Assembly: GCF_023715415.1 (NCBI RefSeq)
Contig: NZ_JAMBOB010000010.1
Location: forward strand, 62,001-126,000
Length of the DNA: 64,000 bases
Source: Neobacillus niacini
Lineage (GTDB): Bacteria; Bacillota; Bacilli; Bacillales; Cytobacillaceae
Direction of reading: 5' to 3'
Shown: positions 1 through 7,141 of the stretch, piece after piece
How positions within the stretch are numbered: position 1 is the stretch's first letter
Layout: every line of letters begins with the position of its first letter
Made by a program: the position numbers and the translations under genes
Notes under the pieces: model-generated
Seen by the model: the letters and a program-made list of their open reading frames with translations, nothing else
What the model was told of the DNA's origin: nothing
Databases searched by the model: none

Positions 1-1
1 T

Positions 2-307
2 ACGTCAGGTGTGATGAAATTATTCAGCACAGAACTTGCTGAAGTTTTTATCGGTTTAGGGTTGCCTTTTCCAGATATCCTGTTGTATGTGACGGCCTTT
101 CTGGAGATAATTTGCGGCATACTTATTTTACTTAATCGCAGTGTAAAAAATGCAGTGATCCCCTTAATTGGAATCATGATTGCTGCCCTTCTGCTAACAA
201 AGCTCCCTATCCTGCACAGCGGAATTTTACCATTTGCATTTAAAGCGAGATTAGACATTGTCATGTTAATACTTTTGTATATTCTCTATTCAAAATCACC
301 TTCATAA
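2..307 (+). CDS. DoxX-family membrane protein, 5'-truncated by window edge
   Basis: The reading frame is open from base 2 with no start or ribosome binding site, so this is the C-terminal ~100 residues of a gene that begins outside the window. The visible part reads like a DoxX-type small membrane protein: a GLGLPFP loop, then a hydrophobic segment with ...LEIICGILILL, then two more membrane segments (about residues 45-65 and 75-95 of the visible part). DoxX proteins are four-helix membrane proteins of poorly defined redox or quinone-linked function. The in-window ATG at 14 could make a shorter protein, but family members have an N-terminal helix first. A clean terminator follows. Confidence 0.7.
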   Translation, partial: TSGVMKLFSTELAEVFIGLGLPFPDILLYVTAFLEIICGILILLNRSVKNAVIPLIGIMIAALLLTKLPILHSGILPFAFKARLDIVMLILLYILYSKSPS

Positions 308-316
308 GTGCTTATT

Positions 317-350
317 ACCAGATTGTTATACTCAATCTGGTTATTTTTTT
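317..350 (+). terminator. Rho-independent terminator after DoxX gene
   Basis: Perfect 9-bp stem ACCAGATTG / CAATCTGGT with a 7-base loop, followed by TATTTTTTT. It closes the DoxX transcript. Confidence 0.9.
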
Positions 351-375
351 ATGATAAAATAAAGAAAAATGCGGA

Positions 376-1473
376 ATGGGGGCGAGTATTATTTTTATAA
401 AAGAAAAGGTGAAAAACCTTCCCTCGACACCCGGAGTCTATTTAATGAAGGATTCCCGGGGCTCTATCATTTATGTCGGTAAGGCAAAAAACCTTAAAAG
501 ACGTGTTCAATCCTATTTCCAACAATCAAAGGCACATCCGCAAAAGATTATTAAACTTGTCAGCAATATTCGAGATTTTGATATTCTGTTAACAGATACA
601 GAATTTGAAGCGTTTATGCTGGAATGTAAATTAATCCAAGAGCTAAAACCGTTATTTAATAAAATGATGAAAAGTCCCCAATCCTACTCTTACATTGCGA
701 TTAATAAGAATAGAGAATACCCAGACATAGAGATTACAAACCAACGGGATGAGCAGGACGGAATACTTTATTATGGCCCCTTTCCTAGCAAAGCTAGAGT
801 CGAACTGGCGATTATAGGCATCAAGGAAGCCTTTCAAATTCTTTGCAGCAATCCAAAATGGCAGAATTCACTGTGCTTCAACCATTCTCTTGGATTATGC
901 ATAGGAATGTGCGGCGGTGGACCTGCACTGCAACAGTACCAAACCATATTCAATGATATCATTGCTTTACTTAATGGTAAAAATAAGGTAATCCTTGATG
1001 AGATGAAAAGGAAAATGGATAAAGCCGCCGCCGATTTCGATTTTGAGGCTGCCGCTAGGTATAGAGATCGAATCGAGGCCATTGGGTTTCTGCTTCGAAA
1101 AGAAAGGGTTATTGAGTTTACACAGGAAAATAAGAATCTTGTTGTCATAGAAAATTTAAGCGAGGACTCCTTTAAGCTCTTTCTAATAAAACGCAACGAA
1201 GTCCTTACTAGTAAAGTAATTACCATTGATTGTGCCGACGTTACTAAACTTAGCAGCCTCATCACTTCAACCTTTAAGGATACAGCTATTCCTACCGGCA
1301 ACCATATAAAAAGAGATGAGATTGATGAAGCTCAAATTATCTATAACTATTTAAAAACCAGCAACTGCCGCTATAAGAGGATTCCCGATAATTGGATTCG
1401 TAACCACAAAGATAAAACAATCGAAAATGCACTAACGAAATTAATATTTACTAAACAAACCATCAAAAAATAG
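376..1473 (+). CDS. Short UvrC homologue (GIY-YIG nuclease, Cho-like)
   Basis: 365-aa protein with the N-terminal half of UvrC: GIY-YIG endonuclease domain (residues ~18-95, core GVYLMKD and IIYVGKAKNLKRRV), a cysteine cluster C157/C167/C175/C179 with the spacing of the UvrC iron-sulfur ligands, and a UVR motif (~206-236, ...FDFEAAARYRDRI). The UvrC C-terminal RNase H-like nuclease and helix-hairpin-helix domains are missing; full UvrC is about 590-600 aa. It should therefore make only the 3' incision, as E. coli Cho does, and act as an accessory nucleotide-excision-repair nuclease. The ATG at 376 has no clear ribosome binding site; GGGGGCGAG lies just after it, so a non-ATG start (ATT at 388 or 391) is possible. 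No uvrA or uvrB lies nearby. Confidence 0.85.
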   Translation: MGASIIFIKEKVKNLPSTPGVYLMKDSRGSIIYVGKAKNLKRRVQSYFQQSKAHPQKIIKLVSNIRDFDILLTDTEFEAFMLECKLIQELKPLFNKMMKSPQSYSYIAINKNREYPDIEITNQRDEQDGILYYGPFPSKARVELAIIGIKEAFQILCSNPKWQNSLCFNHSLGLCIGMCGGGPALQQYQTIFNDIIALLNGKNKVILDEMKRKMDKAAADFDFEAAARYRDRIEAIGFLLRKERVIEFTQENKNLVVIENLSEDSFKLFLIKRNEVLTSKVITIDCADVTKLSSLITSTFKDTAIPTGNHIKRDEIDEAQIIYNYLKTSNCRYKRIPDNWIRNHKDKTIENALTKLIFTKQTIKK

Positions 1474-1509
1474 CCCCGATTGTCGATTTTAGACGGCGAG
1501 GGCTATTTT
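1465..1509. terminator. Bidirectional terminator between convergent genes
   Basis: Inverted repeat AAAATAGCCC / GGGCTATTTT with A-rich and T-rich flanks, overlapping the ends of the convergent UvrC-like and methyltransferase genes. It can serve both strands. Confidence 0.7.
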
Positions 1510-2110
1510 AATAGGCCAAGCGATAAATCAAAAATCGCTCATTGGCATTATTCTCATATAAACCAGGAAGTTGAACCTCTTTTAGTAATTCAAATAAGGT
1601 GTGGTTTTCTAAATAGTAGATATAATCCTCTGATGGATAATATAAAATCACATCTACCTCCCGTTTGAATTTTTCTACCGAAACCAAAATATTATTTATG
1701 ATTTTCCAAAATATTGGGATTGTAAATGGATTGAAAAAATAAAAACGATTATCAAGAGGATTGATTTCATATTTTTCTGCCAAGCAGCACTGAAATTGAA
1801 TCTCACCTTTATCTTTAGCCTTTATCAAATAATTCGCTTTGTTCTCAATCGCTTCTTCGTATAGCTTTTCATTCATCTCAACCCCTGTAACAGAAGAATG
1901 AAATAGGTAATGAATAAAGAAGTTGAGTCTTCCTTTCCCACAGCCAAAATCAACGATATGATCACTGCTGTTTAATTCATATTCTGCGAATAATTTTTCA
2001 AGTGCAGTGTAGGGAGTCGGCTCGTATCTGTGATAATGGAAGGACTTATTATAACCCCTTTGATTTCCTTCCGTTTCGATATTCAGCAATTCATCGTAAT
2101 TTGAGTTCAT
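1508..2110 (-). CDS. Class I SAM-dependent methyltransferase
   Basis: 200-aa protein with a Rossmann-type SAM-binding signature: motif I VDFGCGKGRLNFF (~53-65) and the acidic end of strand 2, GVEMNEKLYEEA (~76-87). A FYFFNPF stretch (~122-128) sits where motif IV normally lies. Start chosen at ATG 2110, preceded by GCAGGAG. The substrate cannot be told from sequence. It follows the heme-copper operon on the same strand (27 bp downstream of the membrane protein gene), so it may be co-transcribed with it, but nothing ties it functionally to respiration. Confidence 0.8.
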   Translation of the reverse strand: MNSNYDELLNIETEGNQRGYNKSFHYHRYEPTPYTALEKLFAEYELNSSDHIVDFGCGKGRLNFFIHYLFHSSVTGVEMNEKLYEEAIENKANYLIKAKDKGEIQFQCCLAEKYEINPLDNRFYFFNPFTIPIFWKIINNILVSVEKFKREVDVILYYPSEDYIYYLENHTLFELLKEVQLPGLYENNANERFLIYRLAY

Positions 2111-2137
2111 TCAATACATTCACTCCTGCCTGCCCTC

Positions 2138-2695
2138 TCATTCATATGCGGAAGGGTCGATAAAAAAGTTGTACCCTAAATAGACTATCATACCAATTGC
2201 AGTCAGTAAAAACCCCCATCCAAGAGTTACTTGCTCAATGATTAGATAGTTATTACATAATTGCACCGGGGACCAAATGTATAACCATCCCAATCCTATA
2301 AACAGAACCGTGAAACCAATAATAATAATATTTTTCCCCAATGAACTGAGTTTCTTCCAACTATCTCTTAAAGATACTCCAGCTAAAAATGGCAAACTAA
2401 TAAATTTGAATACTTCAACGCTATTTGTGGTTAATGCCTCATCCATTGTTCGGGGTAACATCCAATATACCACGATGATGACAAATAAGAGAATTCCTGG
2501 AATACCGTTACTATTCCACTTTTCAAAAAACGTCGGAAATCTTTTTTGGAAAAATCTTGCCATTAACATTCCCGCAATCACCAGCATCGGCATTTGCATA
2601 TGCATATGAATGACCATATGGGATTCCATAAAATGGGCGACAGGAGGAGCAACCAAGAAGATTAATAAAAGTAAGCCATAAAACGACTGATTCAT
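2138..2695 (-). CDS. Polytopic membrane protein with Met/His-rich loop, in the norSY-like operon
   Basis: 185 aa with about six predicted membrane helices (~5-20, 30-49, 64-81, 95-110, 121-140, 155-178). Between helices 1 and 2 lies a striking cluster of possible soft-metal ligands: H21, M23, H26, M27, H30, M31, H32, M33, M35, M37. The gene starts 3 bp after the Sco gene and has a good GGAGGAG site. I do not recognise a named family with certainty. Its place matches orf1 of the norSY-senC-orf1 cluster of sNOR-type NO reductases. The Met/His cluster and the Sco neighbour suggest a role in copper delivery or insertion for the reductase; that is inference. Confidence 0.7.
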   Translation of the reverse strand: MNQSFYGLLLLIFLVAPPVAHFMESHMVIHMHMQMPMLVIAGMLMARFFQKRFPTFFEKWNSNGIPGILLFVIIVVYWMLPRTMDEALTTNSVEVFKFISLPFLAGVSLRDSWKKLSSLGKNIIIIGFTVLFIGLGWLYIWSPVQLCNNYLIIEQVTLGWGFLLTAIGMIVYLGYNFFIDPSAYE

Positions 2696-2698
2696 CGA

Positions 2699-3331
2699 TT
2701 ACTCCTCCGATCCATTTTCAAGTATGTTTACTACTGTTTTAGCGGCTTCATCAATTTCTTTATAATCCATAACATTTGCCAAACTGCCTTTTTTATCAAC
2801 TAAATAAAAGGCGGAGTTATGTGCAAAGTTTCCATATTCATCTGGAATAACAATGACGCCAAAGCTATCTAACAAAGATTTCAATTCAGCTTTATCATTA
2901 ATTCTTGCCATTCTCCATGTTTCGCCATCACTCTTAAAAAAGTCTTTATATTTATTTAAGGTAGCGGGGTCATCCCGCTCCGGGTCAAAGCTGATACTTA
3001 AAAAAACAATATCCTCGCCAATATATTTGCTTGGAACCTTATCATACACTTGCTTCATGTTATATTCTAATTCTGGGCAAACCGTTGTACAGGAAGTATA
3101 TAAAAATGTAATAAATACATATTTGTCTTCAAATTCAGAAATTGAATATTTACGCCCGGTGCTATCCTCGAGGGTAACTTCTGGGAATTTTGGTTTATCA
3201 TTTAGTAGTTTATTCACTCTTGCCTTTTCAGCAGTAAATGCACTGAATCCATCGGTGCCTATAAAAAACAACCCTAAGCCAAAAAATAAAACGATAAAAA
3301 CTGCTATTTTGTTATGTCTATTTTTGATCAT
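2699..3331 (-). CDS. SCO1/SenC family copper chaperone (thioredoxin fold)
   Basis: Membrane-anchored Sco protein that delivers copper to, or maintains thiols of, the CuA site of subunit II. One N-terminal helix (~8-27) is followed by the Sco domain with the copper-binding CxxxCP motif (TSCTTVCP, C81/C85) and the distal ligand His171 (NFAHNSAF). All three copper ligands are present. The frame is open to a TTG at 3346, but ATG 3331 gives a sensible anchor start behind GGATGTGAT; the choice is moderate. It lies between the subunit I gene and the Met/His-rich membrane protein, as senC does in norSY clusters, and supports a CuA-containing enzyme. Confidence 0.9.
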   Translation of the reverse strand: MIKNRHNKIAVFIVLFFGLGLFFIGTDGFSAFTAEKARVNKLLNDKPKFPEVTLEDSTGRKYSISEFEDKYVFITFLYTSCTTVCPELEYNMKQVYDKVPSKYIGEDIVFLSISFDPERDDPATLNKYKDFFKSDGETWRMARINDKAELKSLLDSFGVIVIPDEYGNFAHNSAFYLVDKKGSLANVMDYKEIDEAAKTVVNILENGSEE

Positions 3332-3385
3332 ACTGATCACATCCAACTCTGTTTTCTGTAGTCAAAATATCATCCAATTAAGCAT

Positions 3386-3420
3386 AAAGAGATAGCTCTG
3401 AAACTACGAGCTATCTCTTT
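3386..3420 (-). terminator. Intercistronic hairpin after subunit I gene
   Basis: Perfect 13-bp stem AAAGAGATAGCTC / GAGCTATCTCTTT with a 9-base loop, between the subunit I gene and the Sco gene. The stem ends in TTT but no long U-run follows, so it is more likely a partial terminator or mRNA-stabilising hairpin that lowers expression of the downstream Sco and membrane-protein genes. Confidence 0.65.
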
Positions 3421-3435
3421 ATCAATCCATTCACC

Positions 3436-5124
3436 TTACCAAGTCTTGAATGGTGGTGATCCTGGAGGTGCATTTACAATCATATCAGTCAATGGTATTA
3501 CATAGGCCATTGCAACTACGATGATCATTAGTACAATCCATAAGCCCCAGCGTTCGGTCCAATAAGGTGTTTTCGTTGCATTTTCTTCTTCTTCAGCAAT
3601 CGGGAATTCAGTTTCACCCTTTGGTGCAAAGAACATCATATTGAATACAGCGTAGACTTGAAGAATAACACCAATGATTAACAACGTACCGCCAACTGCT
3701 AATAACGTCAAGTATGGGTCCCAGCCTAATGCTGTTGCATGATCCCCATAAGTGGAGTAAGAAGTTCTTCTTGGTGAACCAAGCAAGCCAACATAGTGCA
3801 TAGAACCAGACATACAGATCATACCAACTGTCCAAATCCATGTTTGGATAACACCTAATTTATTGATTTGCGGTGTTAATACCCGGTTTGAAATAAAAGG
3901 AACTAACCAATAACTAATTCCAAAGAATGTCATAACAACTGACATACCTAATGTTAAGTGGAAATGTCCAACAATCCACATTGTATTATGAACAACTTGA
4001 TCTAATTGGTTTGTAGTTTGGGCAATACCACCAGCTCCAGCCGGAATGAAGGCAACCATTGCAATAAATGGTGCTAAGAATCGAACATCGCCCCATGGCA
4101 TTTTCTTCCACCAGCCGATTAATCCTTTTCCACCTTTTCTTCTTGCTGTACGCTCAAATACTGCGAATAGTGCAAATGCTGTCATTAGTGAAGGGAATCC
4201 AATTGCTAAACTCATAAATACGTGCATAAATTTAACAATTTCATTGATTGCAGGGTCAATGATTTGGTGATGGAATCCACCAGTGATGTTCATAATAACT
4301 AGAGCGATAATTACTACACGTGTTAGTAGATCACTCCAGCGCTTTCCGCCGATAACTTTTGGTACAACTACGTACCATGCAGATACAGCTGTTAAATACC
4401 AGATATTGACCAATGTGTGTCCAAATGCCCAGAAAAGTGTACGAGCGACCATTACATTGATCCCATCAACCCAACCAAATACCCATGGTAGAATCATGAA
4501 TAATACTTCAACTGCCACGAACATTAGTGCGAAGAATAATAGTACGAATACACCAGTTGCAAAGTAAGACAGGATTGGAACATGCTGTCCTTTGTGATTT
4601 TTTCTCCAGTTCGCTACTTGGATAAATGCTCCAATACAGCATAACCAAACACCAACTACGATTAATGCTAAACCGATATAAAATACAGGATGTGCAGCCA
4701 TCGGTGGATAGAACGTGTACATAACCGAAGCTTCATTCATTAAGATTGGAATAACCGCTAATACAAATCCGACAAGCTTAACGAAGAAACCAACCCAAGC
4801 GAGCTTTCTAACTTTTGGAAGAAGCCCTCCTAAATTATGAGAAAGTGTTGCATAAAAGTATCCAATGGTAAAGAATGCAGTTAACACGAGGATTAGCAAT
4901 AATCCATGTGCAGTCAATACTTGATAATAATTAAACCAAGTTGGTAACTCTAACAATCCTGCTCGGTTTAACCCTTGTAATAGTCCTAAAAATCCACCAA
5001 CTAATAATGCGATAAATGCTACTGCTATATATGATTTCGATAATTTTGCATCCTGTGGGTGATATCCCAGCATTTTATTTGCTTTTTCTTTAATACCTAC
5101 TTTTAAATCTGCTTCCATCTTCAT
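3436..5124 (-). CDS. norY: Heme-copper reductase subunit I, sNOR-type (Asn replaces the active-site Tyr)
   Basis: 562-aa B-family (ba3-like) heme-copper subunit I with 12-14 membrane helices. Metal ligands align with Thermus ba3 at a nearly constant offset: H73 (low-spin heme), H236 and H285/H286 (CuB), H387 (high-spin heme), H389 (low-spin heme). The residue four after the first CuB histidine is Asn240 (GHTLVN), where oxygen reductases have the cross-linked Tyr237. From memory of the family literature, Asn here marks the sNOR group of nitric oxide reductases, whose cluster is norSY-senC-orf1, the order seen here. I infer NO reduction to N2O with electrons from cytochrome c through CuA. An unusual oxygen reductase cannot be excluded. 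GGGGGGATATTAG precedes the ATG; it lies 13 bp after subunit II. Confidence 0.82.
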   Translation of the reverse strand: MKMEADLKVGIKEKANKMLGYHPQDAKLSKSYIAVAFIALLVGGFLGLLQGLNRAGLLELPTWFNYYQVLTAHGLLLILVLTAFFTIGYFYATLSHNLGGLLPKVRKLAWVGFFVKLVGFVLAVIPILMNEASVMYTFYPPMAAHPVFYIGLALIVVGVWLCCIGAFIQVANWRKNHKGQHVPILSYFATGVFVLLFFALMFVAVEVLFMILPWVFGWVDGINVMVARTLFWAFGHTLVNIWYLTAVSAWYVVVPKVIGGKRWSDLLTRVVIIALVIMNITGGFHHQIIDPAINEIVKFMHVFMSLAIGFPSLMTAFALFAVFERTARRKGGKGLIGWWKKMPWGDVRFLAPFIAMVAFIPAGAGGIAQTTNQLDQVVHNTMWIVGHFHLTLGMSVVMTFFGISYWLVPFISNRVLTPQINKLGVIQTWIWTVGMICMSGSMHYVGLLGSPRRTSYSTYGDHATALGWDPYLTLLAVGGTLLIIGVILQVYAVFNMMFFAPKGETEFPIAEEEENATKTPYWTERWGLWIVLMIIVVAMAYVIPLTDMIVNAPPGSPPFKTW

Positions 5125-5137
5125 CTAATATCCCCCC

Positions 5138-5605
5138 TTATTTAACCGTAATCGTTGTACTCATAACTTGGTGACCTGCACCACAATATTCATTACAGAT
5201 AACTAAATAGCTGCCTGGCTTATCAAAGGTTTGAGTGATTTTTTGAATATGCCCTGGCATAACCATCGCATTGAGGTTTGTACCGGCCACTTCAAATCCA
5301 TGTACTACATCTTTTGAAGTCATAATAAAAGTAACCTCTGCTCCAGCAGGTACTTCAATGTTATTTGGAGTAAAACCAAACGCTTGTAAAGTCATAACCA
5401 CTTCATATTTATTGTCGCCAATTTCTTTAACTCCTGGATTATCGAATGGAGCTGTTTGATCCACCTTTTGAGGATCAATCGTTTCCATACCGCTTGGTGG
5501 TGACATTCCTTGTGCAAATGCTTGGTATCCAGTGATTATCATGAATCCCATGATAATACCAAAGCTTATCGTAAGCCATATTTTTTCATCAAGATGCATT
5601 TTCAT
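5138..5605 (-). CDS. norS: Heme-copper reductase subunit II with CuA domain
   Basis: 155 aa, the short form typical of ba3/sNOR enzymes: one N-terminal anchor helix (~10-32) and an external cupredoxin domain. All CuA ligands are visible: H102 (DVVHGFEV), C137, E139 (carbonyl), C141, H145 and M148 in CNEYCGAGHQVM. It therefore takes electrons from a cytochrome c or similar donor rather than from quinol. The start at ATG 5605 has a GGGGGG site. It sits between the small subunit IIa-like gene and subunit I in one operon. The symbol norS follows the reading of subunit I as sNOR-type; if that is wrong this is a coxB/cbaB-type subunit. Confidence 0.88.
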   Translation of the reverse strand: MKMHLDEKIWLTISFGIIMGFMIITGYQAFAQGMSPPSGMETIDPQKVDQTAPFDNPGVKEIGDNKYEVVMTLQAFGFTPNNIEVPAGAEVTFIMTSKDVVHGFEVAGTNLNAMVMPGHIQKITQTFDKPGSYLVICNEYCGAGHQVMSTTITVK

Positions 5606-5620
5606 CTCTCTAATCCCCCC

Positions 5621-5764
5621 TTATAATCTGGTCATATAAAGACCGTATAGAACTATATACGTAGCAACAATAACGACTCCAACTACTGTTACAGAAATCC
5701 ATGTTCCCTTTAATGGTTCTTCCTGCTGTTTATTACTTTTATGAGTAACTTTTGAAGCTGCCAT
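5621..5764 (-). CDS. Small single-helix subunit (cytochrome oxidase subunit IIa-like)
   Basis: A 47-aa frame from ATG 5764 to TAA 5621, preceded by a strong AAAAGGGGG site. It has a charged N-terminus (MAASKVTHKSNKQQEEP), then one membrane helix (~22-42) and a short tail ending YMTRL. Size, topology and position directly upstream of subunit II match the tiny subunit IIa of ba3-type enzymes, which packs against subunits I and II. It is short enough to be missed by automatic calling. It is the first gene of the operon, about 28 bases after the predicted transcription start. Confidence 0.8.
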   Translation of the reverse strand: MAASKVTHKSNKQQEEPLKGTWISVTVVGVVIVATYIVLYGLYMTRL

Positions 5765-5798
5765 CGAAATTCAACCCCCTTTTGTTGTCCTTAGGTAT

Positions 5799-5841
5799 AT
5801 AATAATTGCGAATTGTTCTCACTGAAGTGAACTGAATCACA
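5799..5841 (-). promoter_or_regulatory. Predicted Fnr-activated promoter of the norSY-like operon
   Basis: On the minus strand TGTGA-TTCAGT-TCACT (5841-5826) matches the Fnr/CRP consensus TGTGA-N6-TCACA at 9 of 10 positions. A TATTAT -10 hexamer lies at 5804-5799. If it occupies -12 to -7, transcription starts at 5792 and the box is centred at -41.5, the class II activator position. No good -35 is present, as expected for an activated promoter. This predicts induction under low oxygen. Confidence 0.6.
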
Positions 5842-5885
5842 TTGTGGCATTTTGATGTTTTAAAAGTGACAGATTTATGAACAAC

Positions 5886-5928
5886 AAAAAAAGCTATCCC
5901 CGCAAAGTCAGCAGGGACAGCTTTTTTT
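5886..5928 (-). terminator. Terminator of heme O synthase gene
   Basis: AAAAAAGCTGTCCC / GGGATAGCTTTTTTT on the minus strand, with one G-U pair that would be an A-C mismatch on the plus strand, so it favours minus-strand termination 20 bp after the ctaB stop. Confidence 0.85.
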
Positions 5929-5947
5929 AAACATTATTTAGTATTAT

Positions 5948-6886
5948 TTAGAAAAGAGGCAGTGTAACAATTATCATTGTCAGGAATAGGATTGTTACAT
6001 AATTTACAGAATACAGAAAAATAACATGCGCCCATTTTAGGTCATTTTTCGTGAAAAATCCGCTAATACTTACGACTAACCAACCTACGTTAAGTATTGT
6101 TGCAATAACAATAAATGGTGTACCGAGAGATGTTAAGTAAAAGGGTAAGGGCAGTAAACATGCGACATATACAACAATTTGCCGTTTTGTCATTTTAAAC
6201 CCATGAACAACAGGAAGCATGGCAACACCTGCTGCTTTATATTCTTTACATTTCTTCATGGCGATCGCAAAGGTATGTGGCATTTGAAAAATAAATAAAA
6301 TTAGAAATAATATAATTGGAACAATATGATTGCTAGATTCAATGGCTGTCCATCCGATTAACGGGGTTACAGCTCCTGACACACTTCCAATTACCGTATT
6401 AAGGGTATATCTTCGCTTTGACCACATCGTATACAAAATCACATAAGTGAACCAGCCCACGAATGCATATATGGCAGCTTCCACTGTAGTAAAGAGTAAC
6501 AGGATTAAACCCAGTATGGTCAAAACAATTCCCATTGTTAAAACAACTTTTAATGGGATATTTCCCGTTACTGTAGGTCGATTTTTCGTTCTTTCCATTA
6601 CAGTATCAATATCAACATCATACCAATTGTTAAGAACGAGAGCTCCTGCCATAACCAATGTACTGCCGACAATCGTTAGTAAAAATACTTCCCAGTAATC
6701 ACTAAACGAATGATCAGTAAAATGTAATGCTAACCAGAAACCAGTAAAAACAGGCAGGACATTTGCGATTAAAACACCTGCTTTAAAAAGTGCTTTTAAA
6801 TCGGTGATTAAGCTAGAGGTATTTCGTTCATCTAACAAAGGTTTGTTCCCCGCCTTCTGAATAGATGATATTTTGTCTTTAATCAT
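5948..6886 (-). CDS. ctaB: Protoheme IX farnesyltransferase (heme O synthase)
   Basis: 312-aa UbiA-superfamily membrane enzyme that transfers farnesyl from farnesyl diphosphate to protoheme IX, making heme O for heme-copper enzymes. The prenyl-diphosphate motif is complete: N86xxxD90xxxD94 in NNWYDVDIDTVMERTKNRPT. About nine membrane helices follow. The N-terminal ~35 residues are hydrophilic. It has its own promoter and terminator, and sits directly upstream of the norSY-like operon on the same strand. Its presence suggests the adjacent reductase may carry heme O, or heme A if a ctaA exists elsewhere. The ATG is preceded by TATGGAGG. Confidence 0.93.
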   Translation of the reverse strand: MIKDKISSIQKAGNKPLLDERNTSSLITDLKALFKAGVLIANVLPVFTGFWLALHFTDHSFSDYWEVFLLTIVGSTLVMAGALVLNNWYDVDIDTVMERTKNRPTVTGNIPLKVVLTMGIVLTILGLILLLFTTVEAAIYAFVGWFTYVILYTMWSKRRYTLNTVIGSVSGAVTPLIGWTAIESSNHIVPIILFLILFIFQMPHTFAIAMKKCKEYKAAGVAMLPVVHGFKMTKRQIVVYVACLLPLPFYLTSLGTPFIVIATILNVGWLVVSISGFFTKNDLKWAHVIFLYSVNYVTILFLTMIIVTLPLF

Positions 6887-6908
6887 AACTATACCTCCAT
6901 ACTTATTC

Positions 6909-6937
6909 TTACACCTCCATTAAACCATACCTGTCAA
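6909..6937 (-). promoter_or_regulatory. Predicted SigA promoter of ctaB
   Basis: Minus strand TTGACA (6937-6932), 17-bp spacer, TGTAAG (6914-6909). The consensus -35 is perfect and the -10 weak. The transcript would have a very short leader before the GGAGG site. Confidence 0.5.
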
Positions 6938-7103
6938 GCTTTTGCATGATTTTAACTTAAAAATTGCTACTCACTAGCCTCAGCCTGCACCGCCACCTTT
7001 AATTACAACGTATGTCTAAATAGTTCCTTATAGCTGTAAAATCTGGCCTGCAGCTACTTCTTCATACATTTTACCCAAATTAAATCATTCCTAAAAAAAT
7101 GTC

Positions 7104-7131
7104 AAAAAAACCCCGACATACTTGACAGGGT
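7104..7131 (-). terminator. Terminator of the sugar operon
   Basis: Minus strand ACCCTG / CGGGGT stem with one G-U pair and a 10-base loop, followed by TTTTTTT, 10 bp after the kinase stop. It closes the 13-gene sugar operon. The rest of the 6938-7103 gap shows no gene. Confidence 0.7.
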
Positions 7132-7141
7132 CAAATCAAAA

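Noticed and set aside
834-1301. 155-aa minus-strand frame within the UvrC-like gene
   Set aside because: Shadow of a well supported coding region; no ribosome binding site or known motifs.
3436-5605. Ordinary ba3-type cytochrome c oxidase (oxygen reductase)
   Set aside because: Ligands fit the B family, but the essential tyrosine position is Asn240 and the gene order and Fnr box point to the sNOR group. Kept only as the alternative.
6938-7103. Possible coding relic on the minus strand (...YEEVAAGQ..., ...YVVIKGGGAG...)
   Set aside because: Interrupted by several stops within 50 codons, and I cannot match it to a family, so it is left as non-coding.
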